A DNA stretch of 64,000 bases from Symbiodinium natans (Eukaryota > Sar > Dinophyceae > Suessiales > Symbiodiniaceae). The DNA is taken from contig CAJNDS010000100.1 in the NCBI GenBank assembly GCA_905221605.1, positions 79,042 through 143,041 of the forward strand. Reading direction: 5' to 3'. The number at the start of each line of letters is the position of its first letter. The first letter of the stretch is position 1. Under the pieces are notes generated by a model. The model had not been told where the DNA came from, did no database searches, and worked only from the letters and a program-made list of their open reading frames with translations. Shown here piece after piece: positions 1-13,819 of the stretch. The position numbers and the translations under genes are program-made.

Positions 1-2298
1 AGCGGCCCTAAAACCTCTTGCTTGAAAGGCCATATGTAGGGCCCCTAGCGACCTAGCGTCTCCGAAATTGCGTGGGCCAGGGTGGAGTCCAGCATTATGC
101 AAACAGCTAAGCTCGATAAATGCGCAGCGGCCTTCCTATCAGCCGAGAGCATGCGATCGCCATGCTCTGCCGAGCCACGTTGTAGCTGATCGTTGTTGGT
201 CTCACGTGGCAGAAGGCCATGCGTTTCAGCAGCTGATCAGCCTACCAAGGCAAGGTCTTGATTTCAAAGCATCTGTCTTCCTCTTCGAGGACAGGCTGGG
301 GGCTGGGGTTTGGGTTCGTTTAGAGGGAATCGGGTGCTCAATGTGTACAACAGAGGTTGAGGGGTTGGAGAAAAGCCTTGGCTGCCTCCTGACTCGTATA
401 GGATCTCAATGCACGGGCAATGTACACAGCGACTCTGCCGAGGCCACTGTCACACGGTTGAAAGGGCTTTCTCAGTCTTCTCAAACTTCCTAGAGATTCT
501 AGAGGTTCTAGAGGCTTAAGGCTGAAGAGTTGTATGGCTCAGGGTTTCGAGGCTTCGGTTCCAGTGGGTCCGCCGACTGGCCTCGTTGGCAAGGCCTTGC
601 CGGGCGAAGGCATCCTTGCTTCGAGACTTTGGAGTCTCACTTTCCAAACCTCAAGATCCCTGCACTCTAGAAGCTCTTGAGATGGACAGAGTAAACGAAG
701 ACAAGTTGGACTCCCAGCGATCAAAAGGGGGCAAGGTGCAAAAGGAGAATCTCACACAAAGTATCGGGGAACGATGGGGAACCAGGAAGAGGAACACCCC
801 AAAGCAAACACAACGTCACCCATAACTCAGGCACTCGTGTCCGGCGCAGTTTCTTCCACGCTTGCGGCTCGCCCTGAGCCCTCGAACCATCAAGCACCTC
901 CCGACACTGAGACGCACACCTCGGACCAATAAACCGCAGCCAGCAGGCCAGGACACAGTTGAAGCTGATGACGTCAGGCGATGGCCCCTCCTGCGCTTAT
1001 AAGGGCAATTCAAGTGTGCTTTGGCGCTAGTGTTTTTATGAAGGAAGGAACTATACAGAAAAAAGTGCAAAACTTAAACTCTTTCAGTCGGCCACGCGTA
1101 GTCAGTGCAACTTCTGAATGATACGAGTAGTTGAGCACAGACTGGATCCTGGGACATGGGGGTCGGACGCACAGGTCGGGGCCATGGCACGGCGGCCAAG
1201 AGCACCCTCCCTTAAGTTTATCTCTGACCCATTGAATTGCGCCGAGCCCTCCTGGCTCCCTGATGGGAACTAGAGGCCTTTGATGGATCACGGCCATAAG
1301 TGTGACAGCCTGGGTAATCTGAAGCAACGTGTAACTCCCGACTTGATGTCAGAAGTACCCGAACCCAAAAACCCTTAAGCCCTCAACCGGCATGGCAAGT
1401 TGTCAGCTCCTGCAGGAGCAATTCCAGGTAGCGATGTGCCCCAACGACCTCACCCTTCCGCGCGAAGGCGTGGATCAGCCTCATTCGCTTCGGCCGCTTC
1501 GGGATTCGTAATCTGCAACCATATGCCGAAGTCAACTGCCCAGCCCTGGCTGTCTTGACCCCCCTAGCTACCTTGGTAACATTCAAGGAGGCTCACATGT
1601 GACATGTGAAGCGTCTCAGAAAGGACTTCCGGGCAACGTGGTCTCAGGTGTGAGGCTTGGTTCACACACTAGAGGACTACAGGTATTAGGTATCCCAGCA
1701 AGATTACAAGGCTCCGCCGTCCTGTCAACAGACATCTCAGAGCCCTCCAGAACATTGCCGTTGCACCTCTTTTAACGGAGACTTGTATGCCGGGCCCTTT
1801 ACACAAATGATGTCCAGGAAAAATGTCAGGCACCAGCCGGCCCCCCAAACCCTCACCAAATGAATGGGGAATTGGGGTAGCTGGTCATTAGCACGGACAT
1901 GTCTGAGTTAGGGTTGAGATGACAGGGTTTAGGGCTTAGGGTTTGGGATTGCTTGTGCCAGCGGCGTGTTGTACGACACCAAGTCTGGCTGCCTTGGCAC
2001 TGGGCTGGTTGCGACGCATACTTTTTCTCACAGACTAGCTTGGCCATTGGAGCCCTCCATTGAGTACTAGTAAAACCCTGCAAAACAAGACATTCTTAAA
2101 GGACTCTTAAACCCAATAAGGAAGGATGCACGCACATATGAGAATCCCACAGGTCTTATCTATCAAGCTGCCTTTTGTGCTCATCCTCATACATCGAATC
2201 GAGGCTCCACCCTCACCTGCTCATTCTCTCACGCTGACTTGCTCTCATGCGCCTCAGCCTCAGTCTGAGCGACAGGCTCTTGCTCAAACCCTATAGGG
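1..2298. other. gene-free stretch, nothing recognised
   Basis: I see no protein family, RNA gene or long repeat here. The longest open frame (68-493, plus strand, 141 codons) has no recognisable motif and an unremarkable composition, so I treat it as chance. Isolated TTTAGGG-like words occur, as everywhere in the window. Confidence 0.5.
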
Positions 2299-2347
2299 TT
2301 TAGGGTTTAGGGTTTAGGGTTTAGGGTTTAGGGTTTAGGGTTTAGGG
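2299..2347 (+). repeat. telomere-type array (TTTAGGG)7
   Basis: Seven perfect tandem TTTAGGG heptamers, the plant/algal telomere unit, lie inside unique sequence, so this is an interstitial array. Arrays like this recur about every few kilobases in both orientations. Confidence 0.95.
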
Positions 2348-4791
2348 TAATTGCCGATATGATGGGTTCGGCCAATGGAAGAGGACAAGAGATGAAACGA
2401 AAGAGGTGGCGCTTCCAGCAAGGCTACTGCTGCAAGATTTCATGGACAGCTGTCTGCAGTGCCAGCTGTGGTCGTTCATGTACTCAAGCATAGGGACAGG
2501 AAGTTCAGGGAGTTCACGGCGATTAGAAGGCGTGTAGTTCAGAGCCTAGTCGTGCCGGTTGCCCAGCAACCGAGAAACACAAACGGGAGTGTTTCCGCTG
2601 CATTGAAACGGAAACTTAATCCCTAAAACAGGAATATGGGTGGAGCCTTTACGTCGAACTTCAGGCTATGCATCCGACATGCTCCATCAGCCAAGGTACT
2701 GGCGCGACTCGCAAAGAACCTTGGCCGTTGTAAAGCACCCCTAAACAAAACCAAGGGAGCGACTTTCAGCAGGATCCTTGAGCCCCAGCCAGTCGGGTGT
2801 AGGGCTTAGGGCTGATGAATCACAGACTTGATGGGGCTCATGTGCAGAAGGGCCTTCACTCTCTCCAAGGCTTGTTGCAAGCAACCTTCAGCCCCACGCC
2901 CCCAAATCTCAAGCCTTCCCTCCCTTGACCCCAAATCCCAGAAGGCACTGGATTTGAAATGAACACTATAGACTGCATTTGGCAAGCTCACTGAGCTGTG
3001 GTCTATCGCGAGGTGCTTGAATTTGGAGCCCCGAAGATGGACCATCATCATGAGGCGTAGGCGACCAGTTGTTCACTAGGGTTTAGCTTTCTATATTTTA
3101 CTGTTAAGCTGTGATTTTTTATTATAAGAATCATGATAAAGATTTCTATTGTTATTTATATATGCAAGCTCCACTCTCCCGCCTCCAGGACCCCTTCGGC
3201 AGCTGCCGCCTCGCCACGACGCGCCCTCGCCTGAGCTCAGCGGTTTCTTGGCGCTCAGAATTTCTGGGGGTATCGAGCTTAGGAGGTTCAGAGGTTCAAA
3301 TTTAGGGCTTGGAGGTTGCTTTGGTTTTCAGAATTCTGGGCTTCGGCTGATTTCCTCACACGTGTGTACAGGAGACACAGACCCAGTCAGTTGCGCACGG
3401 TGCTTTTGCAAGAACCTTCTGACTCGGCTTGAAATTGAGCCATGGTTTGGCAACTCTTGGCAAGACCCCTATAAGCATCTATTCGCCCTGCTCCCAAACC
3501 ATAAGCCTCAATAAGGTGGCAAAGACGGCAAACAGGTGAAGACCAGCGTGCATAGATGGAAGCACGAGTCTCACGACTTCGAGGCAAATACTTGCACCGC
3601 GCCAAGGTGAGAGTCGAGAGCACCGTATTAGGAGTAGGAATACCCCCGTCGTGAGTCAGAAACCACTTACCCTAAGCCCTAAAACGACAAAAGCAATGAA
3701 CTTCAAGCAAGCCAGAGCGCCGACATCAGGGCATTGCAGGCGATTAGGTCCTTGGTTCGAGCCGCTTCGTGAGTTGTTGGAGCGCAGGACCCTGGGCTTC
3801 GAAGGCTTGAGGACTTCAGAACTGAGCTTTCGAGAGCGGGCCGCTGTGGGGGCTGTGTCTTTGCTGGTGTCGTTTCTGGACTTTCCTTCGTGCTGCACAT
3901 CTAAATACGTACACAATATACACGAATATACAGACCTATGTTGTTTTAAGGCTATCATTTACTCATAACCCGTCTCCGTATTTGACACGTACCAATATAT
4001 ACATATATATATGTATACATATACATATATATATACATACATACATACATACATACATACATACACATAGCTGGCACCCCTCGCCGCGAACTACCTAACC
4101 GTCGTTTCTATCGTAAATACCAACCTGCTGCTACTGTTGATCTTTGCGCTATGTTCATGGAGGATTCGTTGTGCATCGCTATGCTTATATTTACGAAAAC
4201 TCAACTTCTCACTCTTGCCTTCCTTGAACATAATGCTATCCGGCATGAAGACATAGGTCTGCTGCAGGAACGAATAACAGCAAACATCAGCAAACCTAAA
4301 TCGATGTAAACAACACAACAAATAATGATGAATGCACGAAATCAACTACTGAACATTTCTTTTAAGTTGTGGCGAGACACGGAAATGTAAGCAGGAGTCT
4401 CTTGTGTTTACGCTTGTTGGCAAGTACTGAATTAGTAACATGGTCCTTTACCTGAATACTGCATATTCGAGCACGATCATCGTGCTTCTCATTTCTGGTT
4501 GGATAAGACTCCGAATTCTAGCCGAATCTTGCCAATGCAATAATTTGCGGAAGTTATTAGCTTAACCAGTTTACATGTGCAGAGGGCTCGTTGCGTGATG
4601 AAAACTTGCAGGCCTCCGGCCCGAACGATCTGACTCTCTCATGTCTTCTTGCTAGCTGATCTACAGCCTGCAGTCGAAATGTCACGAAAAATGTGGCGGT
4701 AACCCAGCCATCTCAACTTGCAGTCGGAACTGAAGCCTCCACGGCAAAGCTTGTTTGCTGATGCATATCACTCTGCACCAGCGAATTCTCC

Positions 4792-4841
<50 letters not shown>

Positions 4842-5650
4842 CCTCCCCTCCGCCTCCGCCCACTAAAGCAAAGACTCGTCCTGCCGCCAAGATGCCGGAG
4901 AAATCCGGTGGCTTGTCATCTTCCGAAACCACACCTGGAAGCTGCTTCTCAGCACAGTCAGCCCCTGAGAGCTACGCATGCGCCGCACCGCTTCAATTGA
5001 CGTTGCAGATGCATCAGCAGGGAACGCCGAGCGAAGCACTAAAAGCCTAAACGCGAGAACCTTAAGAGCCCAGTTTTCAACATACGCGGGCAGACATCAT
5101 CCAGCGTGCACCCTTGCTTCCACCTCGGCCCGTGCCGGCTTCGATGCCTTTGCCGCCGCGTTCAGCAATGCACCTTCCGAAGGCGGCTTGAGGCCAATCC
5201 CTTGCAACTTCTAATTGTATCTAAAATCGTACCCTTATAACCCAGGCCGTGCTCCAACACTCTGATGCTGAAGCAGTGCGAGAGTGAAGCTTCAAAGGGC
5301 TGTCCTATGAGAACCCTGAACTTCCCTCCTAAGAAGACTATGCTAGCAGATGATGTGAAAGGTAGCCTCAGGCTTCCGACTGTCGGAGTCTTGAACATCA
5401 CTCTGAAACGGGGGCACCGAAGCTGATGTGATCAGGCTGGATGTCTGAGTCTGTCATGAAGCTGAACCACCACTCCTTGGGCTTCCAGCTCTTGCCAGAC
5501 ATGTTGAACGCTCCAGGCCGTAACTACGGAAGTTGTCCTCTGTGAAGGCTGCGTGCCGCTAACAAACAGAGAGAAACAACTTTCATGTACAGCAAAAGAT
5601 TTGTATACGTGTAAACACTAGCAAGATGTGATGTATGCACGTTTAAGAAA
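2348..5650. other. gene-free stretch with simple repeats
   Basis: No gene is recognised. It holds an AT/ACAT microsatellite at about 3992-4072 (TATATG and ATAC units) and an uninterrupted run of 46 C at 4793-4838. The frames through the C run that read as polyproline are artefacts of the homopolymer. Confidence 0.6.
4793..4838 (+). repeat. poly-C homopolymer, 46 bases
   Basis: A run of C, then interrupted CT. Similar shorter C runs occur at 8473-8493, 15940-15960 and 55578-55593, and G runs at 19926-19939 and 21280-21299. The assembled lengths of such runs are unreliable. Confidence 0.95.
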
Positions 5651-5655
5651 AGAAA

Positions 5656-5753
5656 TATGTATAATATATATATATATATACACATATACATATATATTAT
5701 ATCTATATCTATACATATATATATATATATATATTTATTTATTTATTTATTTA
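5656..5753 (+). repeat. TA / TTTA microsatellite
   Basis: TATA dinucleotides with CA and CTA interruptions, ending in about six TTTA units. The flanks show no coding sequence. Confidence 0.9.
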
Positions 5754-5756
5754 CAC

Positions 5757-7920
5757 ATGAAACGCAAGGGTTTGTATTGTATACAATATGTAAAATGCCG
5801 CGAAGCCGGAAATCTTAAATCCACAGAAGTCTACAGAAGTCCATGACCCAAATCTGCGAAGCATCTGCAGCCCGCAAACGCCCGCGCTTTGCAAAGGCGT
5901 CGAGGACGGCGTTGCCTCCCGAAGCACGGAGAGGAGAGGTGTCAACTTGATCTGGGAGCTATATAGAGCTTGCTGGGAAGAAGTTCTGGCATTTGCGAGG
6001 ATTTGTGCCTCAGCTAAAGAGAGCAGTCCTCCAAGCCAGCAAGCAACGACACGGACTTGCAGCCCCCTCTCTCGCGCTTGTGTTACGTACATGGACCTCT
6101 GCCTTGGCCCAATTTGTCCGGCTTGTTTCCCCTGAGGACGTCTCCTTAGAATTATAGCTTTCTGTAGCAGAACTTTAGGCCTTAAGTCCCCTTCAACAGC
6201 CCCCAAAAGCCCTGCCGAGGGGCAGGTGGCAACAGGCACCCGCAGGCCCCGGAGCTCCATGCGGCGGAGCCAGGCTTCGGCGGCCCGGGGCTCGCCTGGG
6301 CCGGGGTTAAAGTGTGGGAGCTCGGGGGTTATAGGGCCTCTGTGGGAAAACTGGAGTTTTTAAGGGTTCTGCGAGGTTCTGTGGCCTCCAATGTTGACGC
6401 GAAGTCTTGGAAACTGAAGGGACACCCTCAGTGTGTTGAGAATTTGGTGGTCGCGGCAAAATACCCTAAAGCCTTTCATGTGCTGCAGCTGCGAAAGCCG
6501 ACGGTCGTCAAGTTGCGCGACTGGCGTGTACAGGTTCCGGCACACTCCAGCCCGGAAACAAGAAGGGTCACGACCCTGTGCGTCCTGTGCTCCCGTGCTG
6601 TTGAACACTGAAAGTCCCCCCACCTCCCACGACCTCACTTTCAAACACGTCGCCCGCGCGGGCAAAGGCCGCGATGACAGAGGTGTAGCTTGCCACGTCC
6701 GGCGCGCACTTGCTCCAGACCATCCTGCTGGGGCCGAGACTCTGAGAGGGCCTCTTAGGGCGTCCGTGTGTACCTTGAGAGTCCCAACGCTACTCATTGC
6801 GTTTGGCGGGCTATGTTCGTCAAGAGCCGTTTCAGCTTGTTACTTAAGTGCACAACGTATAAAAGGTGTTGGGCTCTTTGAAACTTTCATTAGGTATGTT
6901 TGGGATTCTGTGGGTGCTCGCATACTTTAAGCCCAAAACCCTAAACTGCCTGGTCTCCTTCTGGGGCATGCGAGGTTGCAAAACTGTTGCAATGTTGACT
7001 ATGTCCAGTTGGTGGAGGTGTGCAGATACGTTCACAGCCAGCCCAAGGTCTTGGGGCATTTTGCCATTCGAACCAGAGCCGTCACGAAGGTTCTGGAGCT
7101 TCTGGGGCTATGAGGGATATTACATGACATTACTACGGTCTTCGGGCCATCAGGTTTATTTCAATTGTGGACTAGGGTGGGTTCTGAGGGATGAGGAGTT
7201 CAGGGCTTCTGCACTTGTATCGCTCACTTACCGATGCGCCGCTGAGGTGAGTTGAAGGCAGAAGCCAAAGGCAAAATGTTTCGGGTTTAGGGTTTAGGGC
7301 CTTTGAAGTCAGGTGTGTAGAGGGTCTAGGAGTCATGCTTAAGGTTCAGCGTCCCCAACGAAGAAGATCACAGCAAGCTTGCGCCGGCGAAGCCCGGGCC
7401 AAGCATTCAACAGATAGGCTCAAAGAGGTGTTTTTACCCGATGCGCGAGTACCAATGCGAGCGGCCCCCGAAAAGCACCAATACCTTGAGCCCTAAACCC
7501 TGACAGCCCAAGATCCCAAAAAGACGTCAACATGAAACTCTATCAACCAAAGAACCCAACCCAACCCAACCCTCCCTCCCGACAAAAAACCTGGCAAATT
7601 CCGCCCTCTCTCCCCCTCTAAAGCTGTGAAATGGGGGTTTACGAGGGAATAGGGACCCCCAATATAGTCCCCCATAATATCGCAACTCCCATAATACCAT
7701 GGGCGAAATAGCCTTAATTATCGGGGGGGGAACCTAGGGGGATGATACTGAAGCTTAAAAGTAGGATCCCCTTCTGAAAGGACCCTAATATCGTAAACCC
7801 CCCTCAGGGCCTGCGGAACCAAAGCTCCGCGCGGTACCCATCGCCGGCTTTGGCTTCGCCAGCCAGGAGCTGTTGGAACGCGGTGGTAGCGGGATGAATC
7901 CTGGGTTTAAGGCTTAAGGC
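5757..7920. other. gene-free stretch, nothing recognised
   Basis: Several frames of 100-165 codons occur on both strands (for example 6360-6797 minus and 6433-6930 plus), but they overlap antisense to each other and show no family motif. I consider them chance frames in GC-balanced DNA. Confidence 0.5.
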
Positions 7921-8150
7921 TTTATAGGGTTTAGGGTTTATAGGGTTTATAGGGTTTATAGGGTTTATAGGGTTTATAGGGTTTATAGGGTTTATAGGGT
8001 TTATAGGGTTTATAGGGTTTATAGGGTTTAGGGTTTGAGGTTTAGGGTTTAGGGTTTTAGGGTTAAGGTTTTTTGGTTTAGGCTCCGAGGTAGGGTTTAG
8101 GGTTCAGGGTTCAGGGTTTGGGGTTGAGGGTTGAGGGGTTAGGTTGCGCC
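7921..8150 (+). repeat. variant telomere array (TTTATAGGG)n
   Basis: Ten perfect tandem copies of the 9-mer TTTATAGGG occupy 7937-8026, with one more at 7921-7929. They are bracketed by ordinary TTTAGGG units at 7930-7936 and 8027-8033. The 9-mer is the telomere heptamer with one extra TA. Degenerate units (GGTTTAGG, GGTTCAGG, GGTTGAGG) trail to about 8150. Confidence 0.95.
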
Positions 8151-9813
8151 CTTGGGCTTTTGAGATGAGAGATCTTCTATGATCTTCTCATGTCTCGATG
8201 AGTCGCTGCAGGCTGTTGATTGTAGTCGATAACCTCCACCTCCGATCTCATAAGACTTTTAATTTAACGCTTTTACCCCCACACGCTTAGCCAAATCGTT
8301 TAACCCTGAAATCCCTGGTTCCTGAGGCTGGTAACCCTACTACCCTATACTGCCATAAACCTTGAACTCAGAGCTCCTGTACCCTAAGCCCTTAACTCCT
8401 CAAACGCCGAAAACCAACAAACCCGAAATTCTGACTGTCTTCTGTAACTCCAAACCCTAAACCCTGACCCGCACCCCCCCCCCCCCCCCCCCCTGAACCC
8501 CGAGAACAAAAAACCCTTATAACCCCCTTAACAATCCCATTCAGCTTTCACAAACTGCTCGTGCCTCTGCGCTCGTTTCGCTGTTAGCAGCTGCTGGAGC
8601 TGCACCTGCACGTAAAAAAAGTGCCCGACCGGCTTCGCAGCTCGAGGAGCTGTGGCTTCGGGATGAGTGGCGCAGGGCAGGCAGGGGCAAGGGCGTCAGC
8701 AACACGATGAAATCAAAAAGAACCTGGGCTGCCCCGCCTGCGATGGCATTGCTTGTTGCAACCACTCCCATGGCTCTCAGCATGACCCCCCAGCGTCAGC
8801 AAAATGAATGGACCAAGGATGCCCAGGGGCCCAGAGAAGTAGCCCTGACCTAACTCCCAAGAGTTGTCCCAGTACAGGGGAATGATCGCAGCGCTGCAAC
8901 TGAAGGAGTACAATTACAACTGCTGTCGGTGCCTTCGAGCCCGGATCTTGCATGGAGATTGCAGGCGTGGCTTCAGGTTGGAGAACATCGGTCAAAGACC
9001 CGGCTCTTATAAACGTGGAATATTGATGCATATGTTGCAGTTCCGTACATACGCTGCGACGTAAGCTGGCATCCCCCGGCACAGCGCATTGCCTAATTTG
9101 CAGTCCATACAGATCAAAAAGCCTATAGGGCCTAGACCAAGAAATGCCAACAGCACAGCATCTGACAAGTGTGCCACCCCAAGACAGTCCCCGGAGTAGG
9201 CTTTGGACCCATGCACACACACCACAAATCAAGCCCGACAGGCCACACACACACACACACATGCACACACGGACCTATGACCCGCAAAGCCCTCTACGCC
9301 AAGAAACGCTTGAAACCCATCCGGAGCCACACTTCCCCACCCCAGGTCCAAGCTCCCAGGCGCAGGGAAAGCATGCCGGAGACTGTCAGGATGTGCATCG
9401 CGGCGCCGGAGAGCCACCTCAGCGAACACAAGAGCGTGAAGACTTGAGAGCTCATAATAAGGCTTCGAGGGTTTCTGGGGACTTAGGGTGCACAGGGCTT
9501 CGGGTTTATCAAGGCTTGGTGTAGCGGGGTTTGAAAAATCAGACCGTGTAGGTCATCAAGCGGCTCTTCTGCACACATCAGGTGCAGTTGGCAAGGTCGC
9601 TTTTTTGGGAAGGCCCCAGTCTCCTACCAGTAGCCGAGCACCACGCCAGAACAAAGCGCTGAGGCACAAAACCGTGACGCGTTCCTGCAAGTATCGGCAT
9701 GGGACCTATATAGAGTGGCGGCTGGGGTTAGGGGCCTGGTACCCTGATCGTTCACCTTTGGCTGTCTTCTGGTTTGTTTCTGATTTGTTTATGTTGTTTT
9801 TTGTTTCTGTGTC

Positions 9814-9871
9814 TGTTTGTTTGTTTGTTTGTTTGTTTGTTTGTTTGTTTGTTTGTTTGTTTGTTTGTTTG
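9814..9871 (+). repeat. (TTTG)n microsatellite
   Basis: About 14 tandem TTTG units. The Cys-Leu-Phe-Val and Lys-Gln-Thr-Asn frames through it are artefacts of the repeat. Confidence 0.95.
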
Positions 9872-10135
9872 CATTGTATGTGTGTTGCCTGCACGTGTTA
9901 CCATAGAAACGGCCTCATTCCGAAAATCCCCCCTCCGACCAAACCCAGAAAAAAGGAAAACAAAAACCAGAAAAGACAAACGAAGACAACCAGAAGTTGC
10001 TGGAGGCCCAGGTTCTCTAAAACCTGGGAAGAAGATAAAAACAAAAACTGACCGCAGAGTCGGGTGGAGGACTCATGCTATGCGTCACTGCCGCTCGGCA
10101 TGGCATTCACCACGTCCACCCAGGTCCCGAGCAAG

Positions 10136-10184
10136 TAACCCTAAACCCGGGCCCTAAACCCTAAACCCTAAACCCTAAACCCTG
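10136..10184 (-). repeat. telomere-type array (CCCTAAA)n
   Basis: About five CCCTAAA units with a CCCGGG interruption near the left end. It is oriented oppositely to the array at 2299. Confidence 0.9.
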
Positions 10185-13100
10185 GGGCACCAGGGCCTTG
10201 CTGTGCACTGCCCAAAAAATCTAAAGTCGCAAAGGATTGGTCTAGGCCCCAAGCAGACTTGAAGAAGTGGCGGGTGTGGTCTGTTACCTTTTCTGTTGTT
10301 CTGTCTTGCTTTTCCCTGTTTGCTTTGGTGATGTTGCTCTTTTTTGCGTCCGTCTTGTGTTTACGTTTTATTTAGATTTATTTCTGGGGATTCTCAAAAA
10401 CTGCTTTCGGAGGCTGTGTGGTGCAACGGTAGTCTTAAATTAAAGGTAAGGCTCTGTGGGGAACTCACACGACGCTTGAGGCACAGCACAATCACTGCAG
10501 GAATAAAACTGTAGTGAAGCACTGTGTGGTCGTGTGGGCTACAGGACACGCACCTCCACATGCAAGCAATAGCTGGTTGGCTCATTGCACTCGATGTAAC
10601 AGTGCAACCCGCGACGAAGCACCCTTTACAGAACTAAGAGTGGCATAGGCTACTTGCAGAACTGGCCAATGTTCCCCTACCCCTGGCTGAGGAAGTTAAG
10701 GAAGTGCAGGGCACCCAAAGCAGGCTCCTGCGCACCGTAGAGCGCTCCCTGCAGCAGGGCAACTGTTCGCTCCGACGTTGGGCATTGATTGAAGCTACGG
10801 CAAGATGTCGAAAATTCCTCACGGTTGCATGAAAGTTGAAGAACACTGACAAGTCTTGGACAGATGCCCGACCTGTTGAATGTCATTCACAAGCACATGA
10901 ACTTACGTAAGACTTCGGCGCGTTCCCGACACCCTCGTTGCCTGAATGGCAACCAAGGCAATTTCAGCAGACAATGCCCAAGGCAAGCGAAGGATGCAAC
11001 AAAGCGACCTTTCACCCAAACCTTCGAATTCAAGACAAGCCCGTGTTGACCCTATTTCTTCACCCCCCGCCCCCCCCCGGGCGCCCTCTCCCCGAAAACA
11101 CCCTGCCACTGAACGTCGCAGGCGGATGGTTTTGGGATTCTCAGTGGAGCAAGCTGGCTCTTTGGCCATGTGGGTCTTATGCGCCTTTCTTGCAAACTAG
11201 GTCATCCTTATTGGTACCATCACGCTCGAGACTCACACCAGCTATCTAGGACTGCGCGGTGGGCACCGCTGGATGCCTTTAAAACAACGGGCTTGATGTT
11301 CGCAGGCTGCTAGTCAGACATGCCGCAGAGAATCTCTCGTCCGCACCCAGTGCTGCGCAAGCTTCGTTTGCACGAGCTCACCCTGAATCGGCAACTCGCG
11401 AGTGCTCCAACTAGCAGCCCGACCGGTACAGGCAACAACTAACTAACTGGGAGAGCCAGACAAAGGGAGGTGAAAGCCCAGTAAACCATATAATCGCCCG
11501 CGACATCTGAGGGATTAGACACTCTTGATTAGAAAACCCCATGAGATTCCTAAGCTTCTCACTCGCTGCGCGGGTCCCGGCGCGGGATTGGACGCCCACC
11601 CCGCCGACCATGGAAAGGCCAAAGCTTCCTTGACAAGGGGGCAGGGTTGAAGGTTTAGGAGGCCAAATGAGCTTTTGAAATGAGCTTTTGGTGGTGGGGT
11701 TCTGCCCGTAGGCGTTGAGGTTTCGGCCTGAAGGGGTCTGAAGATGTTCAGAGTCCCTAAACCCGAAATCTTAGTTGTGGGGATTGCAAGGTACTTTCTT
11801 GAAAAACTCGTCGGTCAGTCGCCCCCCCAGCCCCTTGCCGCACACCTCAGCGATGCTCTGAGAGGCAGCTGGAAAAGTAAGTCACACATAGTCACACTAC
11901 ATCCCTGCATGTGATGGCAAGCCCGGTTGTGAGGGTTCCCCTCCTTGTCCTTGCTGAACTTCCCCATGCCCTCAGCACCCATCCCCACACCGGACCCCCA
12001 ACGCCAGCACTGGCTTCACAACCAGACTCTTCTAAGGCCCCCTCCAACTTGCAACCTGAACGCCACAATGACCGAATCCGAAATCTTCTTCCGACGCAGG
12101 GTGGGCGGGGGAGGGGGGGTGGGTGACGGGTCAGTTTATGAAGTACGTCCACAAGCACGATCGACCACATTGAGTGCCAAAGCCCACTTGCATCAGCTGT
12201 AGGTCATAGGGGGCATTACGAATGGCATCTTTGCCTAGTTGCACACAGTCTCGCATATGCTGATTGCCGCCATGCTGCGTGGTCTGGTCGCAGCCGTATC
12301 GTGGCATTGGCAGCCTGGAGAAGCATGAAAGACCAGCAAAGTGCTAGTGAGGGATTGACAGCACGCAGCTTCTTGCGCGCGCTGTTCTGTGACGAGACAG
12401 CTGCAAACTGAGATAATCTGGTCCACATGATTCGGCTAGGCAGCACCTTGCTTACTAAATCGCTATGCTCAAGTGTGTTTGTAGGTAGGTATGATCGGAA
12501 TGCAAACAAAAGCCGAGAAAAAACCCGAGGTCCAACCAAAACCCTACAAGCCTCTTTAGGAATGCCTGGCCGGGGCACGTCATCAAGTCATAGTCGACGC
12601 AGCGGAGGTCGTGCTCCGTGAGGGACGTAAGACCTTTGGCTTACGATGGCTTGTGGACAGATAGGGTTTGTAGTGGTACTTCACAGGGTTTTTAGGTGGG
12701 GTTCACTGGGTTCACGGCAAGTTGTAAACATTACAAGTAGGGCCGCGCTGCACTGCGTCAAGTCCTTCGCAAAACTGGTAGCACCCGTGCGTTGCCGAAA
12801 AGATGTTACGTGATGCCCTTGGGGTCTTCTTCTGCATCTTTGTCTTCGCGCAACACGGCCGGTTCAATTTTTCTCAGCCATGGCCTGTTTGGAGTACCAC
12901 TGACCACATTCTCACAGCTCGTATGACAATGGGTGCCCAAAAATGGAGAGCCTACCATGTTATGCTCCTCCCAAGGTCGTAATCAGAAACCTCCATAGAA
13001 GGGTTTCAGCATGCTATGCCTGCTGGCGAAACCCAATGAAACTTCAAGCCCTTAACTACAGGTTGAGCTGCGTCCCCAAACCCGACACTCGAAATGGGGT

Positions 13101-13757
13101 CTACAGGAACCTGGACCTGCGTCTCAGTGGCCTAAATGGTCCGCGAGCTTGCGGAGCACCGCCAGAGCCCCAATCTTTGCGGGATCCTCTGGCTGGTCCT
13201 TGTCCTTTGCGCGTGCCGCGATGCTTTGGGACTCATGAGCGCCGATGTTTGGGGGCTTGCAAGTTTACTGACGTGGCTTCTGCCAAGGACGTGGAGTACG
13301 GAAGTAAGCTTATCGGATATCCGGGCTCGCCGGGAAAATAGGGCTTTTCTGGTCCGAATTGCGCACAGCCGCCACCGCAAAACCCACATTTCAGAGCCCC
13401 CAAGCTGTTCTTATCATTTTACATTCTGAAGCCCAGCTCCACAAATCTTGAAGACGCTACAAGCCCCATACCCTTCAAGAGCCCTGCCATCATAATTGGG
13501 TTGACCACGGTACACTCGACTTCAGATTCTTGGGCCGCTTGGGCCCCTCATAATCAGAAGCGACCAGTTTTCCGAGGGACGCTGCAAAACGTTGGGAAAA
13601 TGACCCTCTTGGGATTCAGATCCGCAAGAGTTAGGGCCTTCCATCGGAGTGGGATCGGAGTGTGGAGGTTGTGGTCAAACAAGCCTGTGTGCAAAGACCT
13701 TGCACCTTAAGGTCACGAGAAGACTTTTCCCCGCCTCTGCGTCAGAAGCTTTATTGA

Positions 13758-13782
13758 GACACACACACACACACACACACAC
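13758..13782 (+). repeat. (CA)n microsatellite
   Basis: Twelve or so CA units next to a C-rich stretch. Similar CA tracts occur at 9242-9262, 19018-19034, 21613-21632 and 27366-27389. Confidence 0.9.
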
Positions 13783-13819
13783 CCCTCCCACCCCCCATCC
13801 CTCGGTTTTTGATTCTCGA

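Larger units (their letters stand above)
8151..13757. other. gene-free stretch with simple repeats
   Basis: No gene is recognised. Present are a C run (8473-8493), a CA tract (about 9242-9262), a TTTG tetranucleotide array (9814-9871) and a CCCTAAA array (10136-10184). A plus-strand frame with no stop spans 8545-8853 and follows a CAG, but it has no motif and I cannot support it as a gene. Confidence 0.5.

Noticed and set aside
8545-8853. Plus-strand frame of 103 codons following a CAG acceptor-like site
   Set aside because: No motif and no partner exon; a frame of this length is expected by chance in 64 kb.
9706-9979. Frames with Cys-Leu-Phe-Val or Lys-Gln-Thr-Asn runs
   Set aside because: Translations of the TTTG microsatellite.
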